Origin: Gorsachius magnificus
Taxonomy: Eukaryota; Chordata; Aves; Pelecaniformes; Ardeidae
NCBI GenBank assembly: GCA_034008185.1
Contig: CM067081.1
Location: 13,763,821-13,827,820 of the forward strand
Reading direction: 5' to 3'
Length of the DNA stretch: 64,000 nt
Positions 33,301 to 44,190 of the stretch are shown here, piece after piece. How positions within the stretch are numbered: position 1 is the stretch's first letter; each line of letters starts with the position of its first letter. A model generated the notes under the pieces. It saw only the letters and a program-made list of their open reading frames with translations, searched no databases and was not told the origin of the DNA. The translations under genes were made by a program, and so were the position numbers.

Positions 33301-35320
33301 AACACGTAAACGCTTAGGTTAAATATTATGAAAAACTGTCTTGAATAGAGGATAAAGATGCTTAAGGTTAATCTGAGAGTCTGGTATATTTGCTTCATAA
33401 ATTAGTTGAGGCCTGTACTATTCTCAGGGGGCCTGTTGACACTGTTGACACTGTCTCTCCTTCACGGAATAGTTTAAATTGTACTCTGAATTACATCTAT
33501 ACATCAGCTCTCCTTTTTTTACTTCATTGGTGTGCAGTTAAAAGGAGAATTTAATTCAATGTCTCCATGAGAGACCAATATGCCCAGTCCAGCTTTTAAC
33601 ACCCTCAAATAACTTTCATGTTCAAAAAAAGGAAGTCTCACTTGAAATCCAAACTTCCTTTTTTATTTGCTGAAATAACTGCTGTGGTCCAGGCGTCCAT
33701 GATCTCCTCTATACATTCTCATTACAAGTGAGACAATTGAAATAAGGTTAAATACAAGGCAAATTAAGCTCTCTGAAACACTGAAAACAGCCATTCCACC
33801 CTTTTCATTAGAAACTTTTGCCCTGTAGTTCTGTACACAAGTCCCTCAGTGCTTCACACCTTCTCTGAGGAGACACAAGATGGTTGTTTTAGTGTTGGGA
33901 CACTAATATATGTATAACTTAGAGTTATTTTGCTTTCCCCTTCCTTATTATAACTGTATGTATTAATTTTTTTAAGAGCATTTTGGGATTTACCTTGGAA
34001 ATGGAATTCAAACTGCAACCAGATGCACTGAAAATATACTATTACACAGTCAGGGCTAAGAGAAGAAATGATTTTATAAGCAAGTCACTAGATGAGCATG
34101 TAGATGATACAGACTCAATTACCAGCTTTGCAAGAACCTTTCTGAGTGTTATAAGCAAGTCAGTTACAATGAGATTAAAATATCTTTGTTACTTAATTGT
34201 TGATTGTGTAAGGCAAACACCAGTTTTCCAAAACCAGCAGCTTAGTTCAGACTCATTTTTCCCTATCTAGGCCACTAGAGTAGCAAGAAATTATTCACTT
34301 GTTTGTTTGCATCCAGCCCCCACTGATGTTGCATTTCGAATCCACAGAGACACCATTTCAAGTGGAAGAGAAGGGTTTGTGCCCTTCAATAGGTAGAGTG
34401 CTATCCTGGTAAACAGGAACTCTGGCTTGAAGAAGCCTTTCAAGCTTCTTTGGCAAAGGCTGCAACTATTAGGCTTCATATAAAATAGAGACCTCAGCAA
34501 CCATAACAACACATCTCTTAGAAGACTGAGAGATGCATCTTCAAAATTGAGCTAGGAACTGTGTTTTGACTGAATTCCTTTTGACACAGAAACTAAATTT
34601 ATACTTATGCGAGACATAGAAGTTTATTGATGTATACTGTCAAGTATGATTTCCTCCATTCATGCTTTGAATTGCTAGATGTGAATCAGCTGATACCTGG
34701 ATCCCAGGTGGTCCAGCTTCATCTACATATTGGAGAAAAGCACTGTACTGGGTATATTTCTCAGGGCAGACTCTCACACCAACAATTCTAGACTGTGTGA
34801 AATCAAAACTTTCTTCACTTCTTCAACTTGTGCTCTGCTCTTCAGAAGACCTAAGCATATATTATTTTTCCATTCTTCAGAAGTTATGTGTTGTATTTCA
34901 GCAAGCAGCTGTTAGCTACTTATTGTCGATCCTATTCCTATAGATCTGAAAGTTTTCTGTTCACTAAGTAGGGAATGCTTGGCTTTAATTTTGAGTTCTA
35001 CACTGAGAGGCCGGTAACTTTTGGGCATTGCAGCACTAAGTATCACAAGTTCCTCTTTTGATCTAGACCTTAACCTTTTTGTGCTATAAATGGGAACTAG
35101 TAGTGATTTCATTTTTAATTTGCTCACAAGTTCTTAGGAATAATGCAAACTATAGAAGCAGTACAATCTATGGACATTAATACCTGGGGCCTTGGAGCCA
35201 TGACCCATTCACTTGATACAAATAACAGCAGTTATGAAGATGTTACAGCCATATTGGTTTTGGTAGTTACAAACAATATAACAAGGGAAAATACTTACAA
35301 ATTCTGTCTTGGTTGTTCAG
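30334..35320. other. Unassigned sequence of about 5 kb, no gene or repeat recognised
   Basis: This is the longest block free of CR1 and LTR sequence in the left two thirds except for 44.2-50.1 kb. Frames of 60-95 codons (e.g. 33036-33317, 33983-34270) contain no known motif. A short imperfect tandem (TGTTGACAC twice) lies near 33435-33455. No exon, tRNA or microRNA-like hairpin could be supported. Confidence 0.5.
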
Positions 35321-35468
35321 GATGGATATCAAGAAAAAGAAAATCTGTAGGAGGCTTGTGCAGCCCAGGAACAGGTTAATCAGAGAGGTGGTGAAATATC
35401 CATCCTGAGAAATTTTCATGCCTTGGCTGGCAAAGCCAGGGGTAATCTGATCTAGTGGTGGCAGTAGC
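35321..35468 (+). mobile_element. CR1 3'-end fragment, left part (split by LTR)
   Basis: Degraded C-terminal CR1 sequence: GATGGATATCAAGAAAAAGA, CAGGAACAGGTTAATCAGAG, AGGTGGTGAAATATCCATCC and AATCTGATCTAGTGGTGGCA. The 3'UTR that should follow is replaced by an LTR beginning at 35469, and the CR1 tail reappears at 35711. Confidence 0.78.
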
Positions 35469-35710
35469 TGTGGTGATTTCACCTTGGCTGACTGCCAGAC
35501 CCCCACCCGGTTGCTCTCGCACTCCCCCTTCTCAAGAGGACAGTGTGAGAAAATAAGCTGGACAAGCTCATGGTTTGCGATAAAGGCAACTTAATAAAAG
35601 AAAAAAGCTGTGTGTGGAAGCAAAGCGAAAAGAGGAATTTATTCAGTACTTCCCATCAGAGGGCAGATGTCCAGCCACTTCCTAGGAAGCAAGGCCTCGG
35701 TATGTCTTGC
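35469..35710 (+). mobile_element. Truncated LTR nested in a CR1 3'UTR
   Basis: It starts TGTGGTGATTTCACC, a different LTR head from the other three copies, followed by the CACTCCCCCTTCTCAAGAGG segment and GAAAATAAGCTGG. From about 35580 (GATAAAGGCA) to about 35705 it is homologous to the middle of LTR copy 1 (GGAATTTATTCAGTACTTCC, CAGCCACTTCCTAGGAAGC). The 3' half is missing. It looks like a mosaic LTR that lost its end, together with part of the CR1 3'UTR, by deletion. Confidence 0.75.
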
Positions 35711-35750
35711 TTTGACCTCCAGAGGTCAACATTTCTATGATTCTATGATT
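35711..35750 (+). mobile_element. CR1 3'UTR end and tail, right part
   Basis: TTTGACCTCCAGAGGTCAAC followed by TTCTATGATTCTATGATT is the last ~40 bases of a CR1. Position and orientation fit the continuation of 35321-35468. Confidence 0.8.
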
Positions 35751-36861
35751 CCTTTCTTGCATCCCAAAGTCCTGTGCTACATACAATCACACTGCCTTGA
35801 ATGATTGACTTTTACCCTTTTATTAATGCATGAAGTCATAAAATTGCTAAATATCCTCAACATGACACCAAAACCATTTATTCAATTTTCATTTACAGAA
35901 TTGTGCAACCAAATTTAACCAAAAAAAAAAACATTATTCCAGTCAGCAACAATTTTAACCAAAAGATAATTGTACATTGACTGTTATCTTGCTTCATAAC
36001 CTGACAATACTTTGGCCTAAATTTCTGTCTCTATTTCTTCAACATGCCTTGGGGGACACTATCTCAGTTTTATCTTTGCACGGGAAATGAGAAAACTGTC
36101 TTTATTTGTCTTATAGCTCATGGAATTAAAAGAAAAGAAAAGAAAAAAAAAAAAGAACTCATCCCTTGACTTACAAGAAAATCTTTCCTTTTAGTTTAAA
36201 ACAAATAGGCTTTTAGGGAGTGCAACACCATAATGCTCATGTTGAAAAAAATTCTAAAAGACTTCTGAGGCTTTTTAAATCATTACAGCCACATTGTCAT
36301 CACCTTTTCATTTTCTATTCAAGTCACTCCTTAGTCAGTGAAAAGCTAGAATTTGCATGACCCATTTCCTATACAGTTTGAAAACCCAGTTAGTGATTTC
36401 TTTCTTCATGTTCATTTCACTGAAGCTGTCTGAATTCTCCTAGAGAATGGACATCACTGAGGTTAGATTTGCATCCAGGAATGAAGATATCAGATCATTT
36501 TGTAGCAGCAATCCAAACTCATGTTTACTGACAGCAAAATAACTTTTAAAGGTATTAGGTAAAACCAACAAATTAAGATTTGAAAAATAACATGTTTCTG
36601 TCATTTCCAAAATTCTGTTTTCCAAAATTAGACATTGCATTTCTGCAACTCAGTTATTGTCTGTTATCAGTTTTCTTTCTGTTTCCTCAAATGTTGTCCC
36701 AGGACAGTAGCATAGCATAACCTTTCCATTGATATGACCATGCAGGAGAACAGACTCCCAAACTCCATTTAAGAGTGCAAGAATCTCCTGAGCTAACTTG
36801 TTGCCATAAGTATTCAAACTGTAAGAAGCCAAGGATGAAGACAGCTGTTTTAAACATGTGC
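35751..36861. other. Unassigned AT-rich sequence, no gene seen
   Basis: It contains an A-rich tract near 36128-36155 but no supported feature. Confidence 0.6.
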
Positions 36862-37063
36862 ACCTCCCTCAACCTGCTGGCCACGCTTCTTTTAATGCAT
36901 CCCAGGATGTGGTTAGCATTCTGGTCTGTGGGCACACATTGCCAGGTCATGTCCAGCTTTTCATCCACCAGTACTTCCAAGTCCTTCTCCACAGAAGTCC
37001 CTTCATGCCCCAGCCTGTATTGATACTGGGGATTGCCCGGACCTTGCACTTGGCCTTGTTGAA
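36862..37063 (-). mobile_element. Internal CR1 ORF2 fragment lacking both ends
   Basis: The minus-strand frame reads NPQYQYRLG, then [18 protein letters not shown] and NHILGCIKRSVASRLREV, from the CR1 region just after the catalytic box. A segment corresponding to the ERIESSPA residues is shortened. Neither the 3'UTR nor the tail is present, so this is a piece left by deletion and not a simple 5'-truncated insertion. Confidence 0.88.
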
Positions 37064-40000
37064 AATCTGGTCATCTTCATCTAGATGCCCAAATGTAGTT
37101 TTAGGCAAATATCAGGAAGATTATCACCTCCACCCAAATTAGCTTCCTTATTATGCTAGCTAAATTAACTCGCTAAGGCAGAATTCAGCTGCCTAAACAG
37201 AAGTGCCAAGTGCCAATGAGGTGGCTGATTTAACTCAGGCTGATACAATGGGTCATGCACAACCTTATGAAGAAGCTACCTGAGTTCAGGTGGGATAGTC
37301 CATGGCACCTAAAATAGCATGAAACACTTAACTTTTATGTCACTGAACCATGCTAGTAGTATTGCTAAACTTTCTGACTGTCATTTCCTAGCCATGTTGA
37401 TTTTGAAAGGATGACACTCAATTAGACTAGCTGGTGATAGGATCACAGTAGGGTTTAAACGCTTAACATACTCCCTTTTAACAACTGTAGTGTGCAGAGG
37501 TAAACTCCATGACATTGAATAGGCAGTTGTGGCTGATTTTCTTCCTTCTAACTTTGCATAATCTTCCCAAAGCTTTATTTAAAAGCTATTCTATGTTTTA
37601 CAAATATTTGGTCTGTAATATAATCTCCATGGACACACATAGGAGCAAAACTCATTAGTCTGAATTGCTTAATTCTGAACAGTATCACCATTCACCCAAT
37701 TCTGGTTTTCTTAGACAAAACTCTGCTTTTCCTTGTAGGCTCTGAATGTCAGCAAGACAATATCAGAATCAAGGTAATGATGACCTATGAAATACATAGG
37801 CTTGACCAATTCTAAATACTTAGGGTTTCTTGTTTGGTTTGGATTGGTGAATTCTTGCTTATTATTCAGATAGTTGGGTATTTCTCTTCCATATATCTCT
37901 GCATGACCTTGCCTTGTGAAAAAGTTGCAGAGCAGACTTCTAACATGTAATTTATTACTGATCTCTCTAGTATGCATGATATCATCACTTTATTCCTTAT
38001 TAGCATTATATCTGAGCAAATAGATTGTTCCTGCACATTAGGTTCGTATCACCCCAGTTTTTCAAAACTACCACTATGACGAGCATTGGCAGGCATTTTT
38101 CAGAGAGACTTATAAAGTCAGACTTCTGGAATTGGTTCAGCCATTTTTTGTGTTACCTGAGAATAAAGTGCACTCAGTATGACATGATCCTAGGTGACTA
38201 AAGAGTTCAATGATAGTCACTGCATGCCAAGATGGTCTCTACAGTAAATTTAAATATAATACAATCCCATCAGAATGAAAAATGCTGAGTAACATTTGTA
38301 AGCATTTAATTCCTTGAGGAATCTCTTCAAATAATCAAGTACTATGGTAGTTATTGCCTGCCAGATTTTTAATATCCTTTCCTTAATTCTACTTCAGAGA
38401 CACAAACAGCTTATTCAGAGTAATTTTGTATCCAGAGACTCTTTTACAATATTAAGTCAATCTTCATCTCCAGTAGGTTGCACGAAGTTCTTGATCATCC
38501 CTGCTGTTTGAAATAACTGTTCCATTTAAACTCCCACTTAAACATGGCTTCTAACAGAGATTTTCCACTAACTGCAAGGATTTAGGAGAATACCACCTGT
38601 GCCTCCATCCTCCTCACCCTCTTCAATGTTGGAAACTAGGCTGGAAAATAAACGTGTAGATTACTAAAATACTCTTTGTTGTTGTCCCTCCGTTTCTCTC
38701 AGGTCTCTTACAGCATGTCTACACAATGAAATGATACGGAGGTGTCTAAGACATCACTGAACAAACTAGAAATCCTGCCTGATCTTGTGCTGTGCAAGGA
38801 TCTCAGTATGGCATTGTACCTGATCCTAATGAGTGTTGTCTTTCTTCCAGACTGACTGGTGCTGATGTGACTCTGCTGTTTCCACTCCAGATGAGCTACA
38901 TATGCCATCAGCTTAGGTTTGTGCTTTGGCAGCTTATGCTCTGCACCACCTGTAGTAGACCTTGATGTACAAACTGCCCTGCTTTCTGAAATGTTTCCCC
39001 ATTGTTTTATTCTCCAGGTGAAAGTAAGGGTTGTCCAGAAATTAGACCAAGTAGATGCCCAAATGGATGGTCCTCATGTTGCTCACATACCTCATAATTG
39101 GCAGCTTGACTAACAATGTCACTAGGTACCCACATTCTCATTTCTCCAGGCAATGATTATTGCCCTTCTTTTTGACAGGCAGAAAGAAAAAGAAGTTGAA
39201 CTCAAGTGCAGAGTGAAATATTTGGGTTTGGGAACAATACAACAATTCCACTGTAAAAACATTCCAGAAGAATAAAATCTGAGCTCTATAAAACTGGTGG
39301 GGAAGGATTTAAATTTTCATTTGTGATTAAAAATAATTTTAAAATCAACATTTATAGTCTTATATGTATATATTATTTATATATTTATGTATTTATATAT
39401 TGGTATTTATACATATATTTAGGAAGCAGAAACACCAATTCCCAGTCTTCTCCTGTTACGATTTATTTTCAGTCTCATTGTTCTTGTTCACTTGGTCAGT
39501 GAATTTATACTAAAATCTTGTCTCAAATTCCTTCTCCTTGCTTCTGCAGATATTTTTCCTAATTACAGAATACTTCCTGGTTGTTTACATCTTTCCCCAG
39601 ATAGGCTTGATCTTTCATTCTCTCACACTGCTGAAAGAAATTGTCTTAGCTGTTCCCCCTCCCACCCTCTTCCTCCCCCCACAACCCCCCTTCCTTTCTT
39701 TACTGTCAATTTTAATCTGCATTTTGAGCCCTGGAAAGATTTCCCCAGAGTAGCAGCAAAAATGGCATTATGAATATTCATAGTTTGCTATGATCTTGGA
39801 GTTTTAAAATAGAACTGACTATTGTCATAGCAATGCTTATTCTCCCTATTATAAAACATTTAGTCTTGCCTATAGTTGATCTTCAATATCTAGGGCACTG
39901 GGCCTTTTTTTTTGCAACACTTTTTCAAGTCTAACTTATTAATTACTACACGCCATACCAAGACATTGCAATTTAGCACTTTAATAGTCTCTCTCCTCTT

Positions 40001-40691
40001 TGAGCTAGACAATATTCTAGAAGAAAAAGAGGAGATTTGGTCTGCTTGTGGATCAAAACTGTAGTGGTCATTTACTGCATAATCCACATGATTTTGTTTG
40101 CCCATCAGTTTCTATCACTGTCACTAACCAGAACCAATTTCTTTCCAAAGGTTTCTGTCTTTTCAACCCTTCATTTCTAAAGTCCAGTCTGGGGAGACTG
40201 TTTGCTCCATCTTGTTTCCATCAGTTTGATTCCTAAAAATGAAGACAACTTTCATGTTTGAAATAATGGATTAAACTATACAGGTCAGAGGTTGCTGCTT
40301 AAATACCCCTGAAAGCCAGTTCCTCCTTTTTCTACCTTCCTCCTCACCCATCAACTGTTATGAGTTATGCAGTACTAGCACTGGGAGACCTTTTGCTTTA
40401 GACATTTTATATACATAATAAAAATTAAAGTATTTCTCCCAAAGAGCTTAGAGGAAGAAAGACAGTAAATGAATAAACACATGAGGAACTTGGTGAACAA
40501 AATAACACTGAAATATGGTGTTTAATGTAACACAAAGCAATACTGCGCAATGAATGTCTACCTGCTTGTAGTTACAGTTTGACTTTCCTACAGGTTTTGT
40601 AAACATTTGTTGTGAAGTCCTTTCACAGTGCTCTATGGTTTTAAAAGTACTGTTATTTCCATACCTAGAAATTAGTTCAGTTACCTAAACA
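37064..40691. other. Unassigned AT-rich sequence, no gene seen
   Basis: A TA-rich low-complexity tract occupies about 39358-39420. Short frames (e.g. 37711-37977 minus, 39492-39773 plus, 93 codons) are unrecognised. GGCACCTAAAATAGCATG near 37306 resembles the end of the palindromic stretch at 26153-26190. Confidence 0.5.
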
Positions 40692-40904
40692 CAAGTGGGT
40701 TGTTAAGCCTTAGAACAGGCTGCCCAGGGAAGTGGTTGAGTCCCCGTCCCTGGAGGTATTTAAAAGCCGGGTAGACAAGATGCTTAGGGACATGGTTTAG
40801 TGGTGGGATGGCAGGGTTAGGTTAGTGGTTGGACTTGATGATCTTAAAGGTCTTTTCCAGCCTTTCAATTCCAAATAATTTTATGATTCTATGATTCTAT
40901 GATT
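40692..40904 (+). mobile_element. Short CR1 3'-end fragment
   Basis: GGGTTGTTAAGCCTTAGAAC, GGCTGCCCAGGGAAGTGGTT, TATTTAAAAGCCGGGTAGAC and TTGGACTTGATGATCTTAAA are followed by an ATGATTCTATGATTCTATGA tail. It has the same 3'UTR type as 15141-17359 and 26196-26403. Confidence 0.92.
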
Positions 40905-42267
40905 TGTGCTTACTTCTTTCTCTTCTTTAGCTGCAGAACTCTTGGCAAGGCTACACTCACCATGACAGAAAACAAAATGCAATTGAAGGAGAAACTCCAA
41001 TGTTACAACACATTGTTAGATTTCAGCATTTATTTAGAATAATGTTTTCTCTGGAAAGTTTGGAATTTTACAACAGTGCCTTCTTTCCAAAAAATGTTCT
41101 CGCTCATATCTGTGACCAGTTTTGCTCCTGGGAATTTGAGTTGGCTATAAGTCATGCAGAGTGTAGCAACTTGTAGTTCAGATATGACAAGTGAAGACAT
41201 TTCAAGCCCTTAATTTAGCAGATAGAAATATCTTTTCAATTGAAGTTGGACTAAGGAAGAAGGACTCTCATAGAAAAAAACAGTAATGAGACCATAGTAG
41301 AAAGGGTTAGTGAAGGCATTGGGATGAATAGTGTCTGCAGCAGAAAAGGAAGCAGGAATACAGAGATCTGTGGTGCTAATAAGTGAACAATGTGTAGAGT
41401 GTAATACTACTAAAGTAAATAATGTAGATATACAAAAAGATTCAAATATTTCTGCTTTTCATTGTGGTCCCACTAATCAACATGAGAAATAATACCTTAT
41501 TCTTATAGGCAAACTGGCAACAAATGTTAATGAAAGCTATTATATTTCTGAACTAAGAAATAGTCATTTGAACTGAAAATAATTTATGGCTACAGTTAAC
41601 AGATTTGCTTGCTAGTGTTTTAAGTCTTTTTCTATTTTTTAAAAAATGAAGACCACAAGACCAAATAAGGATTGTCAGGGCAGGACACCTACAATACATC
41701 TGTTTTAGGATGTGAAGGAAAATTGAAATACAGAGGGGACACAGATTTTTTGCCCAAAAATGTATTCAATAACAGGTCCTTCTCTTTCAGTATTGGTGTG
41801 TACATGGGCATGTCACATGCAAATTTGTCAGCTAAATTTAGCTTGCTTACTGCATACAGAAAAAGGTTAAAATATTAGTGTGTTGCTCAAGTACTTTGGA
41901 TTTGACTCCCAATTATATATGTTTTTTTTCACAGCTATTGTAAAATATAGATGAGATATCCACACTGAATATCATATGATGTGTCACACCGAGTGCCTGG
42001 TCTGACACCTGACCTAGGCTTGTAGTGAGCTGATGAGGTACAGGTTTGCAGAATCACTGCCAAAGGTTTTATATCTTTACAAATCACATCAGTTGAAATC
42101 ATATGGGAGAATATTATAATCATTTAAGATGTATTAATATTATATGTTAAATCTTAATAGCTGAAAATATATTTATTGAAGAAGACATTAATCTCAGATA
42201 AAATGTGTGAGGTTTAATGAGAATGCAAAAAAATCTTAATTTCTGTGAACAAGGTAAGGTGGAGGAA
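40905..42267. other. Unassigned AT-rich sequence, no gene seen
   Basis: No repeat family or coding similarity recognised. Confidence 0.6.
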
Positions 42268-42733
42268 GATCATAAAGTCATAGAATGGTTTGGGTTGGAA
42301 GGGACTGTTAAAGATCATCTATTTACAGTCCCCCTGCCATCTTTCACTAGATAAGGTTGCTCAAAACCTCATCCAACTGGATCTTGAACAATTCCAATGA
42401 TGGGGCATCCACAACTTCTCTGTGTAACCTGTTCCAGTGTCTCACCTCCTTCCTTGTAAAATATTTTTTCCTTATATCCAATATAAACCCAACCTCTTTC
42501 AGTTTAAAATCATTGTCCCTTGTCCTATCACTGCAAGCCTGATAAAAAGTCTTTCTCCATCTTTGTTTTAAGCCCCCTTTAAGTATTTAAAAGCCACAAT
42601 AAAGTCTGCCTGGAGTTTCTCTTCTCCAGGCTTGAGCAATGCCAACTCTCTCAGTCTTTCTTCATAGAAGAGGTGTTCCAGCCCTTTGATTATTTTTGTA
42701 GCCCTCCTCCAGACACGCTCATACAGGTCCCTC
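42268..42733 (-). mobile_element. Minus-strand CR1, 3' part (outer element)
   Basis: The complement of the CR1 tail and 3'UTR (CATAGAATGGTTTGGGTTGG at 42280-42299) is followed by the C-terminal region up to the conserved GTAGCCCTCCTCCAGACACG (42699-42718). It breaks at about 42733, within the segment coding for the [12 protein letters not shown] block, and continues at 42940. Confidence 0.9.
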
Positions 42734-42939
42734 CTTACAATGAGGGTGGTAAAACACTGGAACAGGTTGCCCAGAGAGGTAGTGGAGGCCCCATCCCTGG
42801 AAACATTCAAAGCCAGGTTGGATGGGGCTCTGAGCAACCTGATCTAGTTAGCAGTGTCCCTGCTCACTGCAGGGAGGTTGGACTAGATGACCTCTAGGGG
42901 TCCCTTCCAACCCAAAACATTCTATGATTCTATGATTCT
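42734..42939 (+). mobile_element. Plus-strand CR1 tail inserted into minus-strand CR1
   Basis: ATGAGGGTGGTAAAACACTG, AACAGGTTGCCCAGAGAGGT, GCAACCTGATCTAGTTAGCA and the 3'UTR GACTAGATGACCTCTAGGGG end in a repeated ATTCTATG tail. It belongs to the young subfamily of the 10.4 and 19 kb copies. The surrounding minus-strand CR1 continues on both sides (TACAGGTCCCTC before, TTCTTGTCCTGGGAATTCC after), proving a nested insertion. The 89-codon minus frame at 42568-42837 is an artificial join across this junction. Confidence 0.92.
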
Positions 42940-43798
42940 TTCTTGTCCTGGGAATTCCGGAGCTGGACACAGTACTCCAGGTAGGTCTCATAAGAACAGA
43001 ATAGAATGGGAGAATCTCCATCCTTGACCTGCTGGCCATGCTTCTCTCTATGCAGACCAGGATATGGTTGACTTTCTGGGCTGCAAGTGTACATTGCCAG
43101 CCTATGTCCAATTTTCATCCATCAATATCCCCAAGGCCTTCTCCTCAGGGCTGCTCTCAAACCATTCATCATCCTGTCTGTATTGACACTGAGGGTTTCT
43201 CTGACCCAGGTTCAGGACCTTGCACTTGATCTTGCTGAACTTCATGAGGTTCCTCAAGCCTGTCAAGGTCCCTCTGTTTGGCAACCCTTCCCTCAAGTGA
43301 ATCAGCTGTATCGCTCAGCTTGGTGTCATCTGCAATGTTGCTGAGGGTGCACTCAGTACCACTGTCTATGCCACTGATGAAGATAGTATATAGCATTTTT
43401 ACTAGTACAGACCCTTAGGGGGCACCACTTCTTACTGGTTTCCACTTTTAAATTGAGCTGTTGACTGTAACTCTTTGGATGTGGCCAAAGACAGCTAGAG
43501 ACAGTTGATGGCTAAAGGTCTATTTAAGAGCCCATCGATCAAACCCATATGTCTCCAATTTAGAGGTAGGAGTGTTGTGGGGGACCATATCAAAGGCCTT
43601 CCAGAAGTCTAGGTAGATGATAACCACCACTCTTCCCTGGTCCATTAATGCACTCACACCATCATAGAAGACCACTACGTCAGGAAGGCGCAATTTTCCC
43701 TTGGTGAAGCTACATTGGCTCTCTCTAACCACCTCCCTGTCTTCCATATGCTTCAACACATCTTCCAGGAGGTTTTGTTCCCTGATCTTACCAGGCAC
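42848..43798 (-). pseudogene. CR1 ORF2 RT remnant (outer element at 42-44 kb)
   Basis: Fragments in order on the minus strand are: MPGKIREQNLLEDVLKHMED and FTKGKLRLPDVVVFYDGV (43520-43798); motif A YLDFWKAFDMVPHN with the Asp kept; motif C as IADDTKLSDTADS (43169-43396); MKFSKIKCKVLNLGQRNP (43102-43296); and DIGWQCTLAAQKVNHILVC. Motif B around 43400-43440 is damaged, and stops and shifts separate all pieces. Upstream of motif A the linker is recognisable only at DNA level. Not functional. Confidence 0.85.
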
Positions 43799-44190
43799 TG
43801 AGGTAAGGCTGACTGATCGTTAGTTCCCCGGGTCCTCCTTATTGACTTTTTAAAAAATGGATGTGATGTTTCCCTTCTTCCAGTTGCTGAGGGCTTTGCC
43901 TGAATGCCATGACTTTTGAAATATTATGGAGAGTGGCTTGTCAATATCATCAGCCAATTGCCTCAGGATCCTGGGATATATCTTGTCAGGTCCCATGGAC
44001 TTACGTATGTTCATGTTACTTAGCTGGTTTCCAATCTGATCTTCACTTACAATGGGAGTAACTTGAATCCCCTATTTCCTGCTTTGAGGTTCAGGGGCTT
44101 GAGACATGGGGAAGAACGATTACAATTGAAAACTCAGGCAAAAAAATTGTGGAGTACCTCAGCCTTCTCCATGTTGAGTGTCACCAGTTC
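42940..44190 (-). mobile_element. Minus-strand CR1, 5' part (outer element)
   Basis: It continues the outer copy from GGAGCTGGACACAGTACTCC (42959-42978) through RT to the linker (GAGTACCTCAGCCTTCTCC at 44152-44170). Its 5' end is near 44190. The total outer element is about 1.7 kb. Confidence 0.92.

Noticed and set aside
42568..42837. 89-codon minus-strand frame joining two CR1 parts
   Set aside because: It crosses the junction between the outer and the inverted inner CR1 and is an artefact of the insertion.
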